64,000 bases of DNA from Nymphaea colorata (GCF_008831285.2 NC_045148.1:6887001-6951000), one strand, 5' to 3'; counted from the stretch's first letter, positions 45,401 through 56,603 are shown. The notes: a model not told the origin generated them from the sequence alone. Numbers and translations are program-made.

Positions 45401-45452
45401 AAAGAGAATCAAACCTCAGCTGTCGATCGTATTTGTTCTTGGGCTCTGCCAT
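35348..45452 (-). CDS. AXR1: NEDD8-activating enzyme E1 regulatory subunit AXR1, 14 coding exons
   Basis: Exons in transcript order: 45452-45415, 44468-44296, 44218-44055, 43566-43456, 43145-43066, 42918-42768, 42650-42557, 40886-40798, 38209-38136, 38055-37893, 37021-36936, 35871-35788, 35693-35513, 35431-35348. All joins keep phase with GT-AG ends and give 523 residues (Arabidopsis AXR1 is about 540). The product pairs with ECR1 to activate the ubiquitin-like NEDD8/RUB that modifies cullins, and so acts in auxin signalling. Diagnostic stretches are [29 protein letters not shown] and [17 protein letters not shown] (ThiF-like adenylation fold), [60 protein letters not shown], and the C-terminus [13 protein letters not shown]. 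Introns 7 and 8 carry related hAT MITEs, and intron 11 a TA-rich tract. Exon 13 has a tandem TAGCAG acceptor (start 35693 or 35696). Confidence 0.93.
36330..36406. repeat. TA/CATA-rich microsatellite in AXR1 intron 11
   Basis: Mixed ATATACAT and (TA)n units. Confidence 0.85.
40189..40528. mobile_element. Older hAT-type MITE of the same family in AXR1 intron 8
   Basis: The element is 340 bp. The left end CTATGTAACGTGGACAC and the reverse-complemented right end CTGTCACATGGATAC are diverged versions of the intron-7 element's ends. Flanks TTGAAAAG (40181-40188) and TTGGGAAG (40529-40536) match at 6 of 8, as for an aged target duplication. A 7-bp-arm hairpin near the left end (ACTTCTA/TAGAAGT) sits where the intron-7 copy has its hairpin. 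GTACCCG/CGGGTAC words are shared. Confidence 0.65.
41643..42236. mobile_element. hAT-type MITE in AXR1 intron 7
   Basis: The element is 594 bp, flanked by perfect 8-bp duplications ATTGCTAG (41635-41642 and 42237-42244). The ends are CTATGTCACACGGGTAC and, reverse-complemented, CTATGTCACATAGGTATGG. Just inside the left end is a 12-bp-arm hairpin (41653-41664 with 41670-41681). Near the right end, 42186-42204 matches the subterminal motif of the 48004-52302 hAT element at 18 of 19 bases. It contains a short (TA)n tract and no coding sequence. Confidence 0.85.
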
Positions 45453-45889
45453 AACGATGGTCTATGATTCAGACCCTCCGTCTCCCAGTTATGCAGAACA
45501 CCGGAGAACTCCTTTGTTTGCTCTGACGGACTGTTCCTTGGATGCTATTTTCCAATTTCCATAGCGAGCCTCAGTCTGCTCGAAATGATTCGACTCATCG
45601 GCCTCCCAAAAAGGCGACTCGGGAATCGCCGACTGCCCTGAATGCTCATCGTCCCTCCACTGGGTTGGGCGCATCAATTGGCAGATCCATAGACGTGACA
45701 AGACCCTTTCAGGCTCGGTTGACCCAAAAATAATTCGAGTCGGTCTGAGCTTCTGCTCTACTTCTTCTTTTACCTATGTAAGAGAAACTCACGCTTTTCT
45801 AATTTATTCAACAGTCTGATTGTTCTTGCTATTCTCTCCGCATTTATAGCAGTTTTTATCCCCCTCTTTTTTTTGTGGAAAACGGCTGT

Positions 45890-47370
45890 TAGGAGAGCCC
45901 CCAAACCTTTATCAATAAGAAATAGGAAAATATACACAACGAAAAGTAAGGACCAACACATTGATTTGATCCTATCCCATGACAAAGTATTCCCAGCAAG
46001 AAGGCAAAAGATTCCCAAAAAAGATGCAAGTATGTGTCTGGTAACACTTCAAAACTTGCAACCCAATTTTTGAGGGATAACTGATAGCAAGTACCTTGCT
46101 TCTGGAGCAGGCCTCCCTGACTTTTCCAAAAATACCTGTCAATATGATCGTGTGCCTTAATGAGATCAATTTTAAGGCAAGCAGCCTTGGCCTTTTTCTA
46201 TTTCAATTCATGAACTATTTCATGGCTAAAAAGAATACCATCATATATGCATCTCCCTTGAATGAAAGCATTCTCTAACTTTTAGTTAGAACCCTACTCA
46301 AAATAAGGAGCATTAGCCTCACCATATTCTAGTGATAAACATTAGACTACTGTTACATTGTCAAATAGATCTAAATTTGTCATTGTGAACTGCATCAGCC
46401 TCTTTCGAAATGGAGATGATACCAGTTTTATTTATATTGTTGTCAGTGCGACTTGCATTTTTTTTTTTAAAAAGGACTTTTGACAGCATTGCAAGCATTT
46501 TCTTTGACAATGTGTCAAGATTCATGGGAAACCCTACCATTGAAGCCATCTAGACCACCTGCAGCTAGGGGTGAACAATGCTAAAGCTTGGCTTGTGAAC
46601 AAGTTCGAGCCAAGTCATTTGATTAACGAGTCGAGCTCGAGTTCGTGAGTCGACTCGTTCAAATAATTGAGTTGAGTTTGAGCTCAACACATAACTGCGG
46701 AGTCAAACTAGCCTTAATCGAGTTTGTCGAGCCTTAATCGAGTTGAGCTCGAGTTCAACACGTAACCATGAATATCAATTCTTTCAAACGAGTTTGTCGA
46801 GCCTTAATCGAGTTGAGGTCGAGCTCAACACATAACTGCCGAGTTGAGCTCGAGCTAGCCAAATCGAGCTTGATGTTTCATTAGTCGAGCCAAGCTCGAG
46901 CTAACTGAACTGGGGCTTGACTGGACTTATGTTCACCCCCTACCTGCAGTCTCTTTATCCACCTTTGATAGCCCACTCAATATCATCACTTGTAATTGGG
47001 GTCATAAGCATGATGTTTTCACCAAGAAAGACATAAGACCAAGAACTAACTATCTATGTGAGACTACTAGTAGCCTTTGAATCTCCAAAAAGTTTACTAA
47101 AGTAGTAACTAATGCATACTTCAAAAATATCTTCTGCTTCAATGGCCAGTCTCCCTTCTTCCACAATTGAGGAGATCATATTTTTCCACCACTTACCTTT
47201 TGCGAGAGCATGGAAAATTTTTCATCTTCATATCACTTTCATGAAGCCATTTGATTTTGGATTTCTACCTTGAGCTTCTTCCAACCTTAGAAGATTGTTC
47301 AATTTCCCTTTTAGGTGCCTCTCACATTCAAATGCCACTTCATTTGCATTCTTCCCCACTTCTGGGTCTA
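45890..47370 (-). pseudogene. LINE (L1-like) reverse-transcriptase remnant, interrupted by a hAT MITE
   Basis: Read on the minus strand, broken frames match the plant L1 ORF2 in order: a linker with DPEVGKNANEVAFECERHL (about 47370), KIKWLHESDMKMKNF (about 47235), EEGRLAIEAEDIFEVCISYY (about 47120), ITSDDIEWAIK (about 46990), the MITE insertion, then LDGFNGRVSHES (PGPDGF region, about 46535), an FRSI fragment (FRPISL region, about 46370), IYDGILFSHEIVHELK (about 46230) and KIDLIKAHDHID (the first catalytic Asp motif, about 46155). Stops and frameshifts are frequent; the YADD motif and the endonuclease are not seen. The remnant ends about 440 bases upstream of the AXR1 start codon. Confidence 0.8.
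46566..46942. mobile_element. hAT-type MITE (TAGGGGTGAACA ends) inside the LINE remnant
   Basis: The element is 377 bp. The left end is TAGGGGTGAACA and the right end, reverse-complemented, is TAGGGGGTGAACA. It is flanked by CCTGCAGC (46558-46565) and CCTGCAGT (46943-46950), an 8-bp target duplication with one mismatch, as expected for hAT transposition. The interior is a mosaic of GAGCTCGAG-type words and has no coding capacity. Degenerate sequence of the same type occurs near 735-900, 1200-1245 and 56890-57080. It interrupts the LINE between its ITSDDIEWAI and DGF segments, so it is younger than the LINE. Confidence 0.85.
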
Positions 47371-48055
47371 ACTCTCATAAGTTAGTATGTCCATAGTCTA
47401 AGTTCACTTTTGCTCTTCTAAGGCCTTTGCTTTCTTTTTTTTAGTTTGCTAAGTTCACTTTTGACCCCTCAAGCTTAACAAGTAGTATGACCATTCCCGA
47501 TGGGATTGGAGGGGGTCATTGACACTGAGGCAGGAGGCCACACTGAGGCATCAATATTTTATATGTTATGCAGTTGAGATATGCAAAAAATAAATTTTAG
47601 GTTTTTTTGGTATGTTCAACTTGAAGATGTTAGTTATAATAAGTTCAAACTTTGATGGATAAATAACTTTTTGTAGGACGATTCAGGATCAATGAGAGGT
47701 TAGCATATTACTTTTGATAAGCATCGTATCTGTTTGATTTACTCTCATTCTTGATTTAAATAAAATGTCACCAAAATGACATTTAAAAAATGCTTATCTG
47801 GAATGTATCGTGCTTCATTATAATAGTAACTTGATTGGTTTTTCTAGCTTTTTTGTAAGAGTGATACTTCCATTCATAACTCAAGCATGATATTTTTTAC
47901 CTTCTTCATGTTTTTTCTGAAGCTAATCAAATGGAAGTAATTATAATTCCCAAATAAGAGAACTTAAGAATTAAAAAAAAATCATGGTTTTAATGCTTGA
48001 AACCAATAAAACCTCGGTGCGCCATTTTTGGTCTCTCACCCATGTCGACGCGATG

Positions 48056-48119
48056 CGGGTGCACACCCAAATGGGTCAAACAAGATTCGGGTGCACACCC
48101 AAATGGGTCAAACAAGATT
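48056..48119. repeat. 32-bp tandem repeat near the left end of the hAT element
   Basis: Two identical 32-bp units (48056-48087, 48088-48119) begin CGGGTGCACACCCAAATGGG. A degenerate third follows to about 48156. Confidence 0.85.
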
Positions 48120-48224
48120 CAGGTGCGCCTCTGGTGCGCACCCAAATGGGTCAAAGGCGAGAAAGTCTACTTTGGTCCAATTTTTTGGGTTTTTTTTTAT
48201 TTTTAAGTTTTTAACAAAGTCGAC

Positions 48225-48480
48225 CTTTCCCTCTTCTTCTACCTTTCACTCTTTGTCCTTCTTCTTCGACCTTTTCCTCTTCTTCGTCCTTTCCCTCTTC
48301 TTCGACCTTTCCCTCTTCGTCCCTTCTTCGTCTTCTTCCCTCTTCCTTGACCTTCATTCCTCTTTGTCCCTTCTTCTTCCCTCTTCCTCGACCTTCATCC
48401 CTCTTCGTCCCTTCTTCTTCTTTCCTCTTCCTCGACCTTCATCCCTCTTCGTCCCTTCTTCTTCTTCATCCCTCTTCTAT
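48225..48480. repeat. CT-rich minisatellite inside the hAT element
   Basis: Units of about 41-44 bp (starts near 48340, 48381, 48425) share CTCTTCCTCGACCTTCATCC. Long ORFs here reflect the repeat and not a protein. Confidence 0.75.
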
Positions 48481-49742
48481 ACGTCGCATTGGGTGGAGAC
48501 GACGAAGTCGTCGATTGCAGTCTGCAGGGCAGGGTGACCTCCATTCGAGGTAAGTAGCAATCTCTTTTGCCCACTCTCCCTCTCCCGGTTTTCTATTTTG
48601 AGAATGGTGTTGCATTTGCATATTTGGAATTTTGGGTTTTCTCGTTTGGTCTGGTTCTCATTTTTTTTTCATTTTTGGGTTTTCTCGCGTCTTGTTCAAT
48701 CCAACTATCTCTATCCCACCACCGGCCGAAGTTGAACAACGACTTGCCATCGACTCCTTTGCTATTTATTCCCACAACCGGCAACCCAGCCTCAGGTTAG
48801 TCATTCTATTAGACTATTAGAAAGCATTTTCTGATTTTTGTAGATCGATCCTTGCGATTTTAGTATATTATGTATTTTAGTATACACCTAGTTTTATTTT
48901 ACAAGGAAAGTCAGCCCTGTTTTTGTAGACAAGAAATAAATCTCTCGTAAAAACAAGAAACAAACATGAACAAATTAAAATGTAAAAACCAGCTACCAAT
49001 CTGTAGAGGCATAACAAAGGAATGGAACAAAGGGGGGAATAAAAGGGTTGCGTGGGGAATACAAAAATGGAATTTCCTATATATATGTATATTTTCTTTC
49101 CAGCATAAGTTCATGTATCTTGGTTTTGGATTCTTGGTTGTTTTATTGGTCGGCACACTTGAGAAATTTGGTCGTTTTGGAATAATTTGATATGTAGATG
49201 ATCAATAATTTCAGAGTTTTACAGCTTAGGAGTTTGTGTTCATCTTCAGATGTAACGTTTGGTGGCTCTGTAACTCAAGTTTGGTCGTTTTGGAATAATT
49301 TGAGATGTAGATAATCAATAGTTTTAGAGTTTTCAGCTTAGGAGTTGGTGTTCATCTTTAGATGTAACGTTGGTGGCTCTGTAATGCTCTAATTGCATTG
49401 GTAGTTGGTTCCACCTGATCATGTTTACCTACTTGTGTGACTTCTTTGTCTTTGTTATCTGCTGGATTCATTCAATAAGTTGTTGGGCTGATTTCGGAAT
49501 CTCTTTATCATGATCACGATCATGTTATTTTGGTAAGACTATATTTTTTTGGGTTCTTTGTTGAATTTATAAACAATCTAAATAATGTGGGAATTCAGTA
49601 ACTTCAAGCATTGCCCTAATTTAAATTTTTAGATTCAATGGATTCATATGTATATAGTCTATGTTGTTATCTATTCTTAAAATCTTAAATTTGTTATATT
49701 TGAAATTTTTTATTTTGAACTTTGAAGGTAAAACCATAAAAG

Positions 49743-52074
49743 ATGGCAAACAGAACAAAAGGAAAAGAAGTTGTTTCAGATTCTCCTACAATAGGTTCTT
49801 CATGTAGTATGAATGTGGATGAAGGTGATGTTTTAAAGTCTTCTACACTACTTGATGAAGCATTTGGATCTAATGAACAACCACTATGGAAAGAAATGAA
49901 AGTGGTCACTGAAGATATAGGCAGTGGCGGTGGAAATGTGCATTTTGTATGCAAATATTGTGAAGGTACATTTGTAGGATTTTACACAAGAATTAAGACA
50001 CATTTATTGAAGTTGTCAGGTCATGAAATTTGATGATGTAAGAAAAATTCTCCAGAAAAAACTCGAGAGTTCAAGTGGTTGCAAGATTGTGCTGATGCAA
50101 TCCACAACAAGAAGAAAACAAGCATTATTGTGACAAATCCTAAGAGTTCTGATAGAAAAATAAAGACTATAGAGACATGTTTTGATTCTTGCAGAAGAGC
50201 AGAAATAGATAAAATGATTACAAAGTTTTTCTATTTTAGCTGCATTTATTTCAATGTAGCTAGAAATCCATATTGGAAGAAGGCTTGTACTATACTTGCA
50301 AATAGCAAATTATTAGGATATATACCTGCTGGTTCAGAAAGGTTGCGCACATCGCTTCTTCGTAACAAAAAAAACGAGGTTGAGCAAAGTTTAGAAAGAA
50401 AAAAGTTTAAGTGGAACACGACTGGGGTATCCGTTGTTTATGATGGGTGGACAGATATTCAAAGACATCCACTAATTAATTTCATTGTCATTGCACGTGA
50501 TGAATCAATATTTTTTAAGACAGTTGATGCATCTGGAGAATATAACGATGTCAGATATTTGAAGCAATTATTTGCAGAAGCCATCAATGAGGTTGGTCTT
50601 GATAAAGTGGTGCAACTCATTACAGACAATGTTGTTGTATGCAAAAGTGCTGGACTTAGTTTGAGGTATGATTTTCCACATATTTTTTGGACTCCATGTG
50701 TTGCACATACTTTGAATTTGCACTGAAGGACATATGCAATCCTCCAAGTCAAGATGTAGATCCTAAGGGACATGAGCTATTCTCATAGATTCAAGAGATT
50801 GAAAAATGTGCAAGAAATATTAGAAATTTCATCGTTAATCATCAACATGCATGGTCTCTTTTTAGTAGTTATTCTGATTTGAGATTGTTAAAGGTTGAAG
50901 AGACACGATTTGTTTCAATAATTGTCATGTTGAAAAGAATTCCAAGAGTGCGAGCTGCACTTATTCAAATGGTGTTTAGTAGAGAGTGGAGCTTTTATCG
51001 GGTTGAAGATGAGGCTAAAACTCAAAGTATTAAAAACCTTATTATTGAAGATAAATGATGGGATAAACTTGCATATTTTTTAGATTTTACAAAGCCAATT
51101 TGATGCATGTCGAGCTGTTGATAAAATGAGCCTATGCATCATAAAGTTTATGCAATGTGGGACAATATGATTGAAACAAATTCAGCATATAGTTTTTAAG
51201 AAAGAAAAAAAAAGATATTGTACTTGATAATTCAGAGTTCTTTGATCGCATAAGTACAATATTAGTTGAAAGATAGGATAAAAGCAATACTCCCTTGCAT
51301 TGCATGTCTCATTCTTTAAATCTCAAATATTACACTAAAAAATGGATTGAATGAGCTCCTGAACATATTACTCCAAATCTAGATAATGAATTAAACGCTC
51401 AAAGAATGTCATGTATGGACAAACTTTTTACATATTTTTATACTAGAAGAGAAGCTATTTTTGAATATAACAAGTTTTCTTTAAGAGACTTTAGTTTAAA
51501 AGGCGCAACAGATGCGAAAGAAGATTATGACTTCAGTCCTTTTGAATGGTGGGCGTCCTATGGATCAGAAATGCCCGTGCTTCATAAACTTGCTTTGAGG
51601 TTACTATTACAACCTATTACATCATTGTGTTGTGAAAGAAATTGGTTCATATTGTGGTCATATACACAACATTAAAAGGAATAAGCTCACTAGCCAATGT
51701 GCAGAGGACTTGGTTTATATGCATTCTAATTTGCGTCTTCTTTCAAGGAAAGAAAAAGAAATACATGTATCTCTTTATTAGGTTGTTTTGTTTTGCTCAA
51801 TTTCTTATGTTGTATTAGATTTTTTATATTTTTGTGGTACATATTTTTTATTATTTAACTTTCATCTTTAATAAAATGCAGTTGTGGATTATCTCAATAT
51901 TGATATGTAAATCCAAATGAATTTGATTTCGATGGCGAACACAATTTATATACTGCTAACATGAATTTTTCTGATCCTGTTATTCCTTATGAGGCGTTTG
52001 ATGATGATGATATCGTTGGAAATAATCAAGAAAATCAAAATATTGGTGGAAGTAGAAGTGGAACGCAACTCTAA
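49743..52074 (+). pseudogene. hAT-family transposase pseudogene (BED, DUF659, C-terminal dimerisation domain)
   Basis: The first ORF (49743-50033) starts MANRTKGKEVVSDS and contains a BED-type zinc finger (CKYCEGTF followed by RIKTHLLKLSGHE). After in-frame stops, 50079-50726 carries a DUF659-type transposase core (GVSVVYDGWTDIQRHPLINF, LITDNVVVCKSAG, FWTPCVAHTLNLH). The 50727-51400 stretch is riddled with stops. The C-terminal region (51406-51675) has FEWWASYGSEMPVLHKLALR and SLCCERNW, then slips frame into IHNIKRNKLTSQCAEDLVY and ends near 51780. A following acidic piece (about 51911-52074, ending GGSRSGTQL then a stop) remains open and looks like a last exon. Several disruptions make it non-functional. 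Confidence 0.85.
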
Positions 52075-52454
52075 TTGATGATGTAATATGTATTGTTGTA
52101 TGGACTATGAAGTACGACAGCCTGTGAACTCAAAACTAGAGTATATCTCTTGTTGAACGTTAAATTGATGATTGATAATGATATATGGTTCATAGACAAT
52201 TTTTTGTCATATATATTATATAATAAATTACTCTCACCACACGGCCGCACCAAAATTTTTTGATATGTGTCGTGTCGGCACCCACACCCCGAGGTGATAT
52301 ACCTTGAAACTTGTTTTATAAAAATGAAAAAAATCAACAATTTAAAAATTTCTGGCTTATGAAGGCTTATTTGCGCATAAAATCATAAAAAATGTAGTCA
52401 ATAAGATATTCAGCAAGCGTACCTCATACTCAAGTGTGTTATAATAAACGCATT

Positions 52455-52463
52455 TTTATATAG
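52455..52463 (+). promoter_or_regulatory. TATA box of the small unknown gene
   Basis: The sequence TTTATATAG lies upstream of a CT-rich leader (52475-52650) and about 250 bases before the ATG at 52712. Spacing and leader composition fit a plant core promoter. This is inferred from sequence only. Confidence 0.5.
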
Positions 52464-52711
52464 TTTTTGTGTGCGAGTCTCTCTCTTCCTCTTTCTCTCT
52501 CCACACGCGGAAAAGCTGCAGGATAAAAAAAAAGGGGGGAAATGTTTTCCCTCCCTCCGTTTCCCGCCTCTGCCCGTGGCTTTAAAACCCCAGAAAATCT
52601 ACTCTCTCTCCCTCTCCCTCCCCCTCTCCCTCTTTCTCTCTCTCTTACCACCATCGCCATCTCCTCCATCCTTCTCTCCAACACCACCCAAAAGCCTTAA
52701 CCCTAAACGCC

Positions 52712-53095
52712 ATGAACGGCAGAATGAGATCTTCTTCAAGAGCCACCAAGCGGGAGGAGAGGCTCCACCGCTTCCTCAAGCCCGGCGCCCTCGCCCAGAT
52801 GAGGGACTCCAGGATTAGCGCCCGCGTTCGTCATCTCCGACCACCTAAGAAATCAGATCTGACCCCCAACGCTCCATCCTCCAGGGTTCCCACTCTTGCC
52901 CATCAGATCTCCCTCGACGATTTCTTCTGTTGCCCCTCCTCCCGGTTTTCCGGCCCCGGCTGCCTCCAGAGGAAGAAGCTCGTCGCCGTGAAGTCGGGTT
53001 TCGTGTGCCCTCCGAGCCCGTCTTCGCCGGTTGCCGTGATTGCTGACGACTCCATCTTGGAATCGTTCAACGGCGACATGGTTTCTGCCCATTGA
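52712..53095 (+). CDS. Small intronless plant protein of unknown function
   Basis: This is a 127-residue basic, Ser/Pro-rich protein. It starts MNGRMRSSSRATKREERL, followed by HRFLKPGALAQMRDSRISAR, a pattern I associate with uncharacterised plant proteins, although I cannot name a family. There is a possible SLDDFFCC block near residue 67 and no signal peptide or membrane segment. Support for a real gene: GC content well above the flanks, a TATAT box about 250 bases upstream (52455-52463), a long CT-rich leader typical of plant 5' UTRs, and the first ATG of that leader opening the ORF. The sequence begins about 400 bases after the end of the hAT element. A long antisense ORF (52853-53098) is probably a shadow. 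The function is not inferred. Confidence 0.65.
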   Translation: MNGRMRSSSRATKREERLHRFLKPGALAQMRDSRISARVRHLRPPKKSDLTPNAPSSRVPTLAHQISLDDFFCCPSSRFSGPGCLQRKKLVAVKSGFVCPPSPSSPVAVIADDSILESFNGDMVSAH

Positions 53096-54506
53096 CAAGT
53101 TTTGTGCTTTTTTTCTTTTTTTTTTTTTTTCATTTGACGAACAGGATGCGTGTGGAGATGTCGATTCCGGATGTAAGGAATATGTGCAGTACCTGATGTT
53201 AAATAAATTATGAAATCTTCAGTAATTTAAAAAAAGAACAACATTTGGCAATGGAAAATGCCTCCTTTTCTCTTTTTGATCTCTGGTTTTTTTCGAGTTA
53301 TTTTCTTTCACGTTAAATGGGCATCTCCTCATGTCTTATCCTGACATTATTATCTGCAATTCAGACTGTATTTCATAGCATTGCGCGTTTAAAAGCCAGA
53401 ACAACGTACATATTCAGATTCTGTTGTGGAAATGATTTGGTTGTTGATGTTTTCCCTTACCTTTTGTTGGTTAACGTTGATAAATGCTGCAATCAATGGG
53501 ACCAACGAGATATCCGGATGACTAAAATTGAACGATTATAAAGGATCTTGGGGTTGAATCTATATCATCCACATTGCTTACCCCTCCCAGAGAAATCAAG
53601 GTGTTCTTTCGTCCCACTTGTTTCTCCATGAGGACATAGATGCTGATTCTCTCTAGTGAGAACTTCTGATGGATATGGGGCTTATATTTAGTGATGGCGA
53701 AAATGTGCATATGCCTCAAAATTTCTTCTTTGTTTAATAGATGAGTATTGGGACAATCTATATCAATTTTGGGCAGAGGATAATAACGAAATTTTCTGTT
53801 TCGTGGATGTGTTGGTTGGTTCTCTATATCTCAGGATTATTTGCAATTTGTCCTAACTTTTTGGTGCGGATGCAACACTTTGAAATGTCTGAAGTTCTGC
53901 ATGACGTAATGAGGCTCTGTTTAGAAGTTGGGAAATAAAAATATTACCTCCATGTGTTGGCAAGGTATGACCTTCAAATTTATGAAGTTCCAAATCCAAA
54001 AATAACCCCAGCTTTAGTACACAACTTGTTGGCAACGTTTTCACTCCCAACCTGAGAGGGCGTTGATAAATAAAATTGCAATGCACTTTTGACTGCTTAT
54101 AATGCCTTGTCCCAGACAGTGTCTAAGCGTTCTCTGGGTGTCTAATTTAACCAATAGGCATACTAGGAGTAGATGAATGTTTCTTCATTTCTTTTGTAGA
54201 GTTATGTGGATGGTCTCGTGCTTTACTTGTCCATTCCCTGGTTTCTGATGAATTAAAGGTCCAATTCCAGCCAAAGTTTGCATAAGACAGGGCATTTTGT
54301 GTTTTGACGTTTAATTTTTCTTATAATTTCAGTTGCTCGTTTCTCTGTCTTTTGTTCTTCTTTTGAAGTCTTGTTGGTTTGACGGTTGCTTAATTTTCTT
54401 GCTGGGTTGTGTGTGTATATAAAACGTGCACATATATATACATTACATATGTTGCCTTTTCCAATCTTTCCTAAGTATGGCAACTCCTTATCTAGCAAAC
54501 TTTTAG

Positions 54507-54593
54507 TTTCACTGGTTGATTAACTTGTTACTAGAAAATGACTTTTCTTGTATTACAATTTCACTGGTTGATTAGCTTGTTACTAGAAAATGA
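54507..54593. repeat. 35-bp direct repeat
   Basis: 54507-54541 and 54559-54593 (TTTCACTGGTTGATTARCTT and onward) differ at one base. Confidence 0.8.
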
Positions 54594-55078
54594 TGGTCAG
54601 CAAATTGGATGCTGTGAGAAGCAGACTATTCAGAATTTTGAATGCCTTGACATTATTAAAATTGTTACCCTCTGTTTGTTTCATGATTTCATCTGAGCTT
54701 TTAAGTGCCTCAGTTCCTTTCAGTTGCTGGCATTATGGTTCTGAATGTTTTGTTTAAAGTCTTTCTGGTTGCTGCTGCTTGACTGTGGTTAGATAGGAGT
54801 TCCTTGCAGTTTAATTCGGGTTATTTTCCTATTTGTACATATATGTTCTTTCTAGTTACTTGAGCTAGTTCTTGTAAGGCTAGGAGTGGTATATCTCGAT
54901 AATTGAAACTGATTTCGCTTGAGACAGTTAAACCTTGTCCTTGGTTTACCCTTCAACCATTGTGCTTATGATCCTATTTCTTTTCCCTTTATTGTGCCAT
55001 CATCCTTTATTTTTGTTTGCAGTAGGTTGTGCACTTGTACAAGCTTGAGTTTGTCTTTATCTTGTGTTCTGAGTATTG

Positions 55079-55505
55079 ATGGTGAGGGTCCTTGACAAAA
55101 TAGAGAGGGAGGTCTACAATGTTGAGTTGGCAGCATTGTCTGGTCAGAGGCATCTGACTTTTGGCTCTGAAAAGCTTCACATTTTCAAAGATTCAATCAT
55201 CATAACTGAAGGTATACGGGAGACAAGGTAATGAGTGTTGCTCTGCGAAAGACAAACAGAAATTGAGGACTCTGTAGGGCAAACTTGCTCAGAAATTTGT
55301 CATTATTAAATGATCTGTATTTGCAGTGTATAGGTTTTTGATTTGATTAAGTTCTTGTTGACCTTCAGGGGTTGTCTTATGCAGGGTTACTGAAGTTGCC
55401 CTCCTGCCTTTTAAGAAACAAGCTGCTATTCTCTGTAACTCGCTTCTGAGGATGAAGTTTAAACTCATCTTTGTAGTCCTTTTGCCTTGTTTTGCACTTG
55501 TGTGA
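55079..55505 (+). CDS. Candidate two-exon small protein (89 residues), unrecognised
   Basis: A short ORF starting MVRVLDKIEREVYNVELAAL runs 55079-55227 to a donor (ACAAG|GTAATG). A good acceptor at 55381-55384 (TATGCAG) opens 55385-55505, which stays in frame (VTEVALLPFKKQAAILCNSL) and ends in a hydrophobic tail. A strong polypyrimidine acceptor just upstream (TTTGTTTGCAG, ending 55022) suggests the first piece lies within an internal exon whose 5' part is non-coding. Exon 1 has a coding-like mix of residues; the second part could equally be intron read-through. It may be part of the transcript of the gene at 52712. I recognise no family, and this entry is a hypothesis from splice-site logic. 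Confidence 0.3.
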
Positions 55506-56603
55506 TCCCTCCCAACATGAATGGCTCCCTCTTCTTGTACACCGTAGGATTATAGTATCTGATTACTTGAATTTATTGAATGGACGTGCTCTGCAGCTAA
55601 TTACCTAAACTAGCTTCAGCTAATGTCAGTTTTTTACTTTGGACCCAAATATTTGAGGCTTAAAAATTGGATTTCTGGTTCATATATGTTGACCGTAGAA
55701 GGTTCAGTTAGAATACGATCACTGTTTGCTTCTCTTTTATTATCAATTAGGCATTGTTTGATTGCTGGTAATTGGTGTTGAAGACGATCATGTGGGTGGA
55801 AACTGGGACAGAATGTTGCACTGATGGTTGTTTGGGTGAATGTGACGGGGAAAATTAGTTTTATGAGAATGGTGAGGTGAGGCACTTCATTTTTTCACAT
55901 TAATTTTTTTAATGATGGCACTTAAAAGTATAATACTATGACTAATCTAAAGATGGTAGCTGGCAATTCCAGCAACTGATGGTTCCCCTCTTCCAACGGC
56001 ATGGATGCACAACTGCCTTGAACTTGCAGTTCCAAGTACATCCTTCGCTTCTCATGGTTCTTTCTCTCTTTAGGAATTCAAGCTTGCTGGAGAAAGGGCA
56101 GGGACAGCTAGTTTGTGCTTTAAATGCTCTAAAACAAACCTTTCTAGTCTCATGACACGACTCACACTTTACATTTATCATTGAAGTTTCCTTTGACCTC
56201 CTCCTTGTTTGTTGCAGATTGGTAAAGGTGGCAACTTAGATAGAGAGGGAGACAGAGATAGAGCAGATGATTCAAAATGGAGGGAAAAAAAAGGTCCTCC
56301 GTGGAGGGAAAAGTACATGCCCGTCTTCTGCTACGTTGAATTTGAACGCGCTAGAGAGAGAGCCATTCAACCTTGCAATCAACGCGGAGGGTGTGAAGAG
56401 CGCAGATTTTTCTGGTTGACGAATTGCAGTAAAGATTGAAAGATTTGAACAGAAAATAATGCACTTGCAGTATTAAATGGGTAGGGAAGTTTTTCTTGTC
56501 CCATGGAGCTCACTTTCCTAGGTGAGGTGGGGCCCTTTAACTCTTCTCGTGACTCCGCGCGCAATCGCACTCGTCATCGACGGATGGCGCTCTTCACACC
56601 CTC

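Larger units (their letters stand above)
48004..52302 (+). mobile_element. Full-length hAT transposon with broken transposase
   Basis: The element is 4299 bp between two copies of CTTGAAAC (47996-48003 and 52303-52310), a perfect 8-bp target duplication. The left end CAATAAAACCTCGG and the reverse-complemented right end GTATATCACCTCGG match at 10 of 14 positions. The interior holds, in order, a 32-bp tandem repeat, a CT-rich minisatellite, a transposase pseudogene with BED, DUF659 and hAT C-terminal regions, and a subterminal motif at 52245-52263 (CCGCACCAAAATTTTTTGA) that recurs in the MITE in AXR1 intron 7 with one mismatch. Confidence 0.85.

Noticed and set aside
48028-48553. ORFs rich in Ser, Pro, Phe and Leu
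   Set aside because: Produced by the CT-rich minisatellite inside the hAT element.
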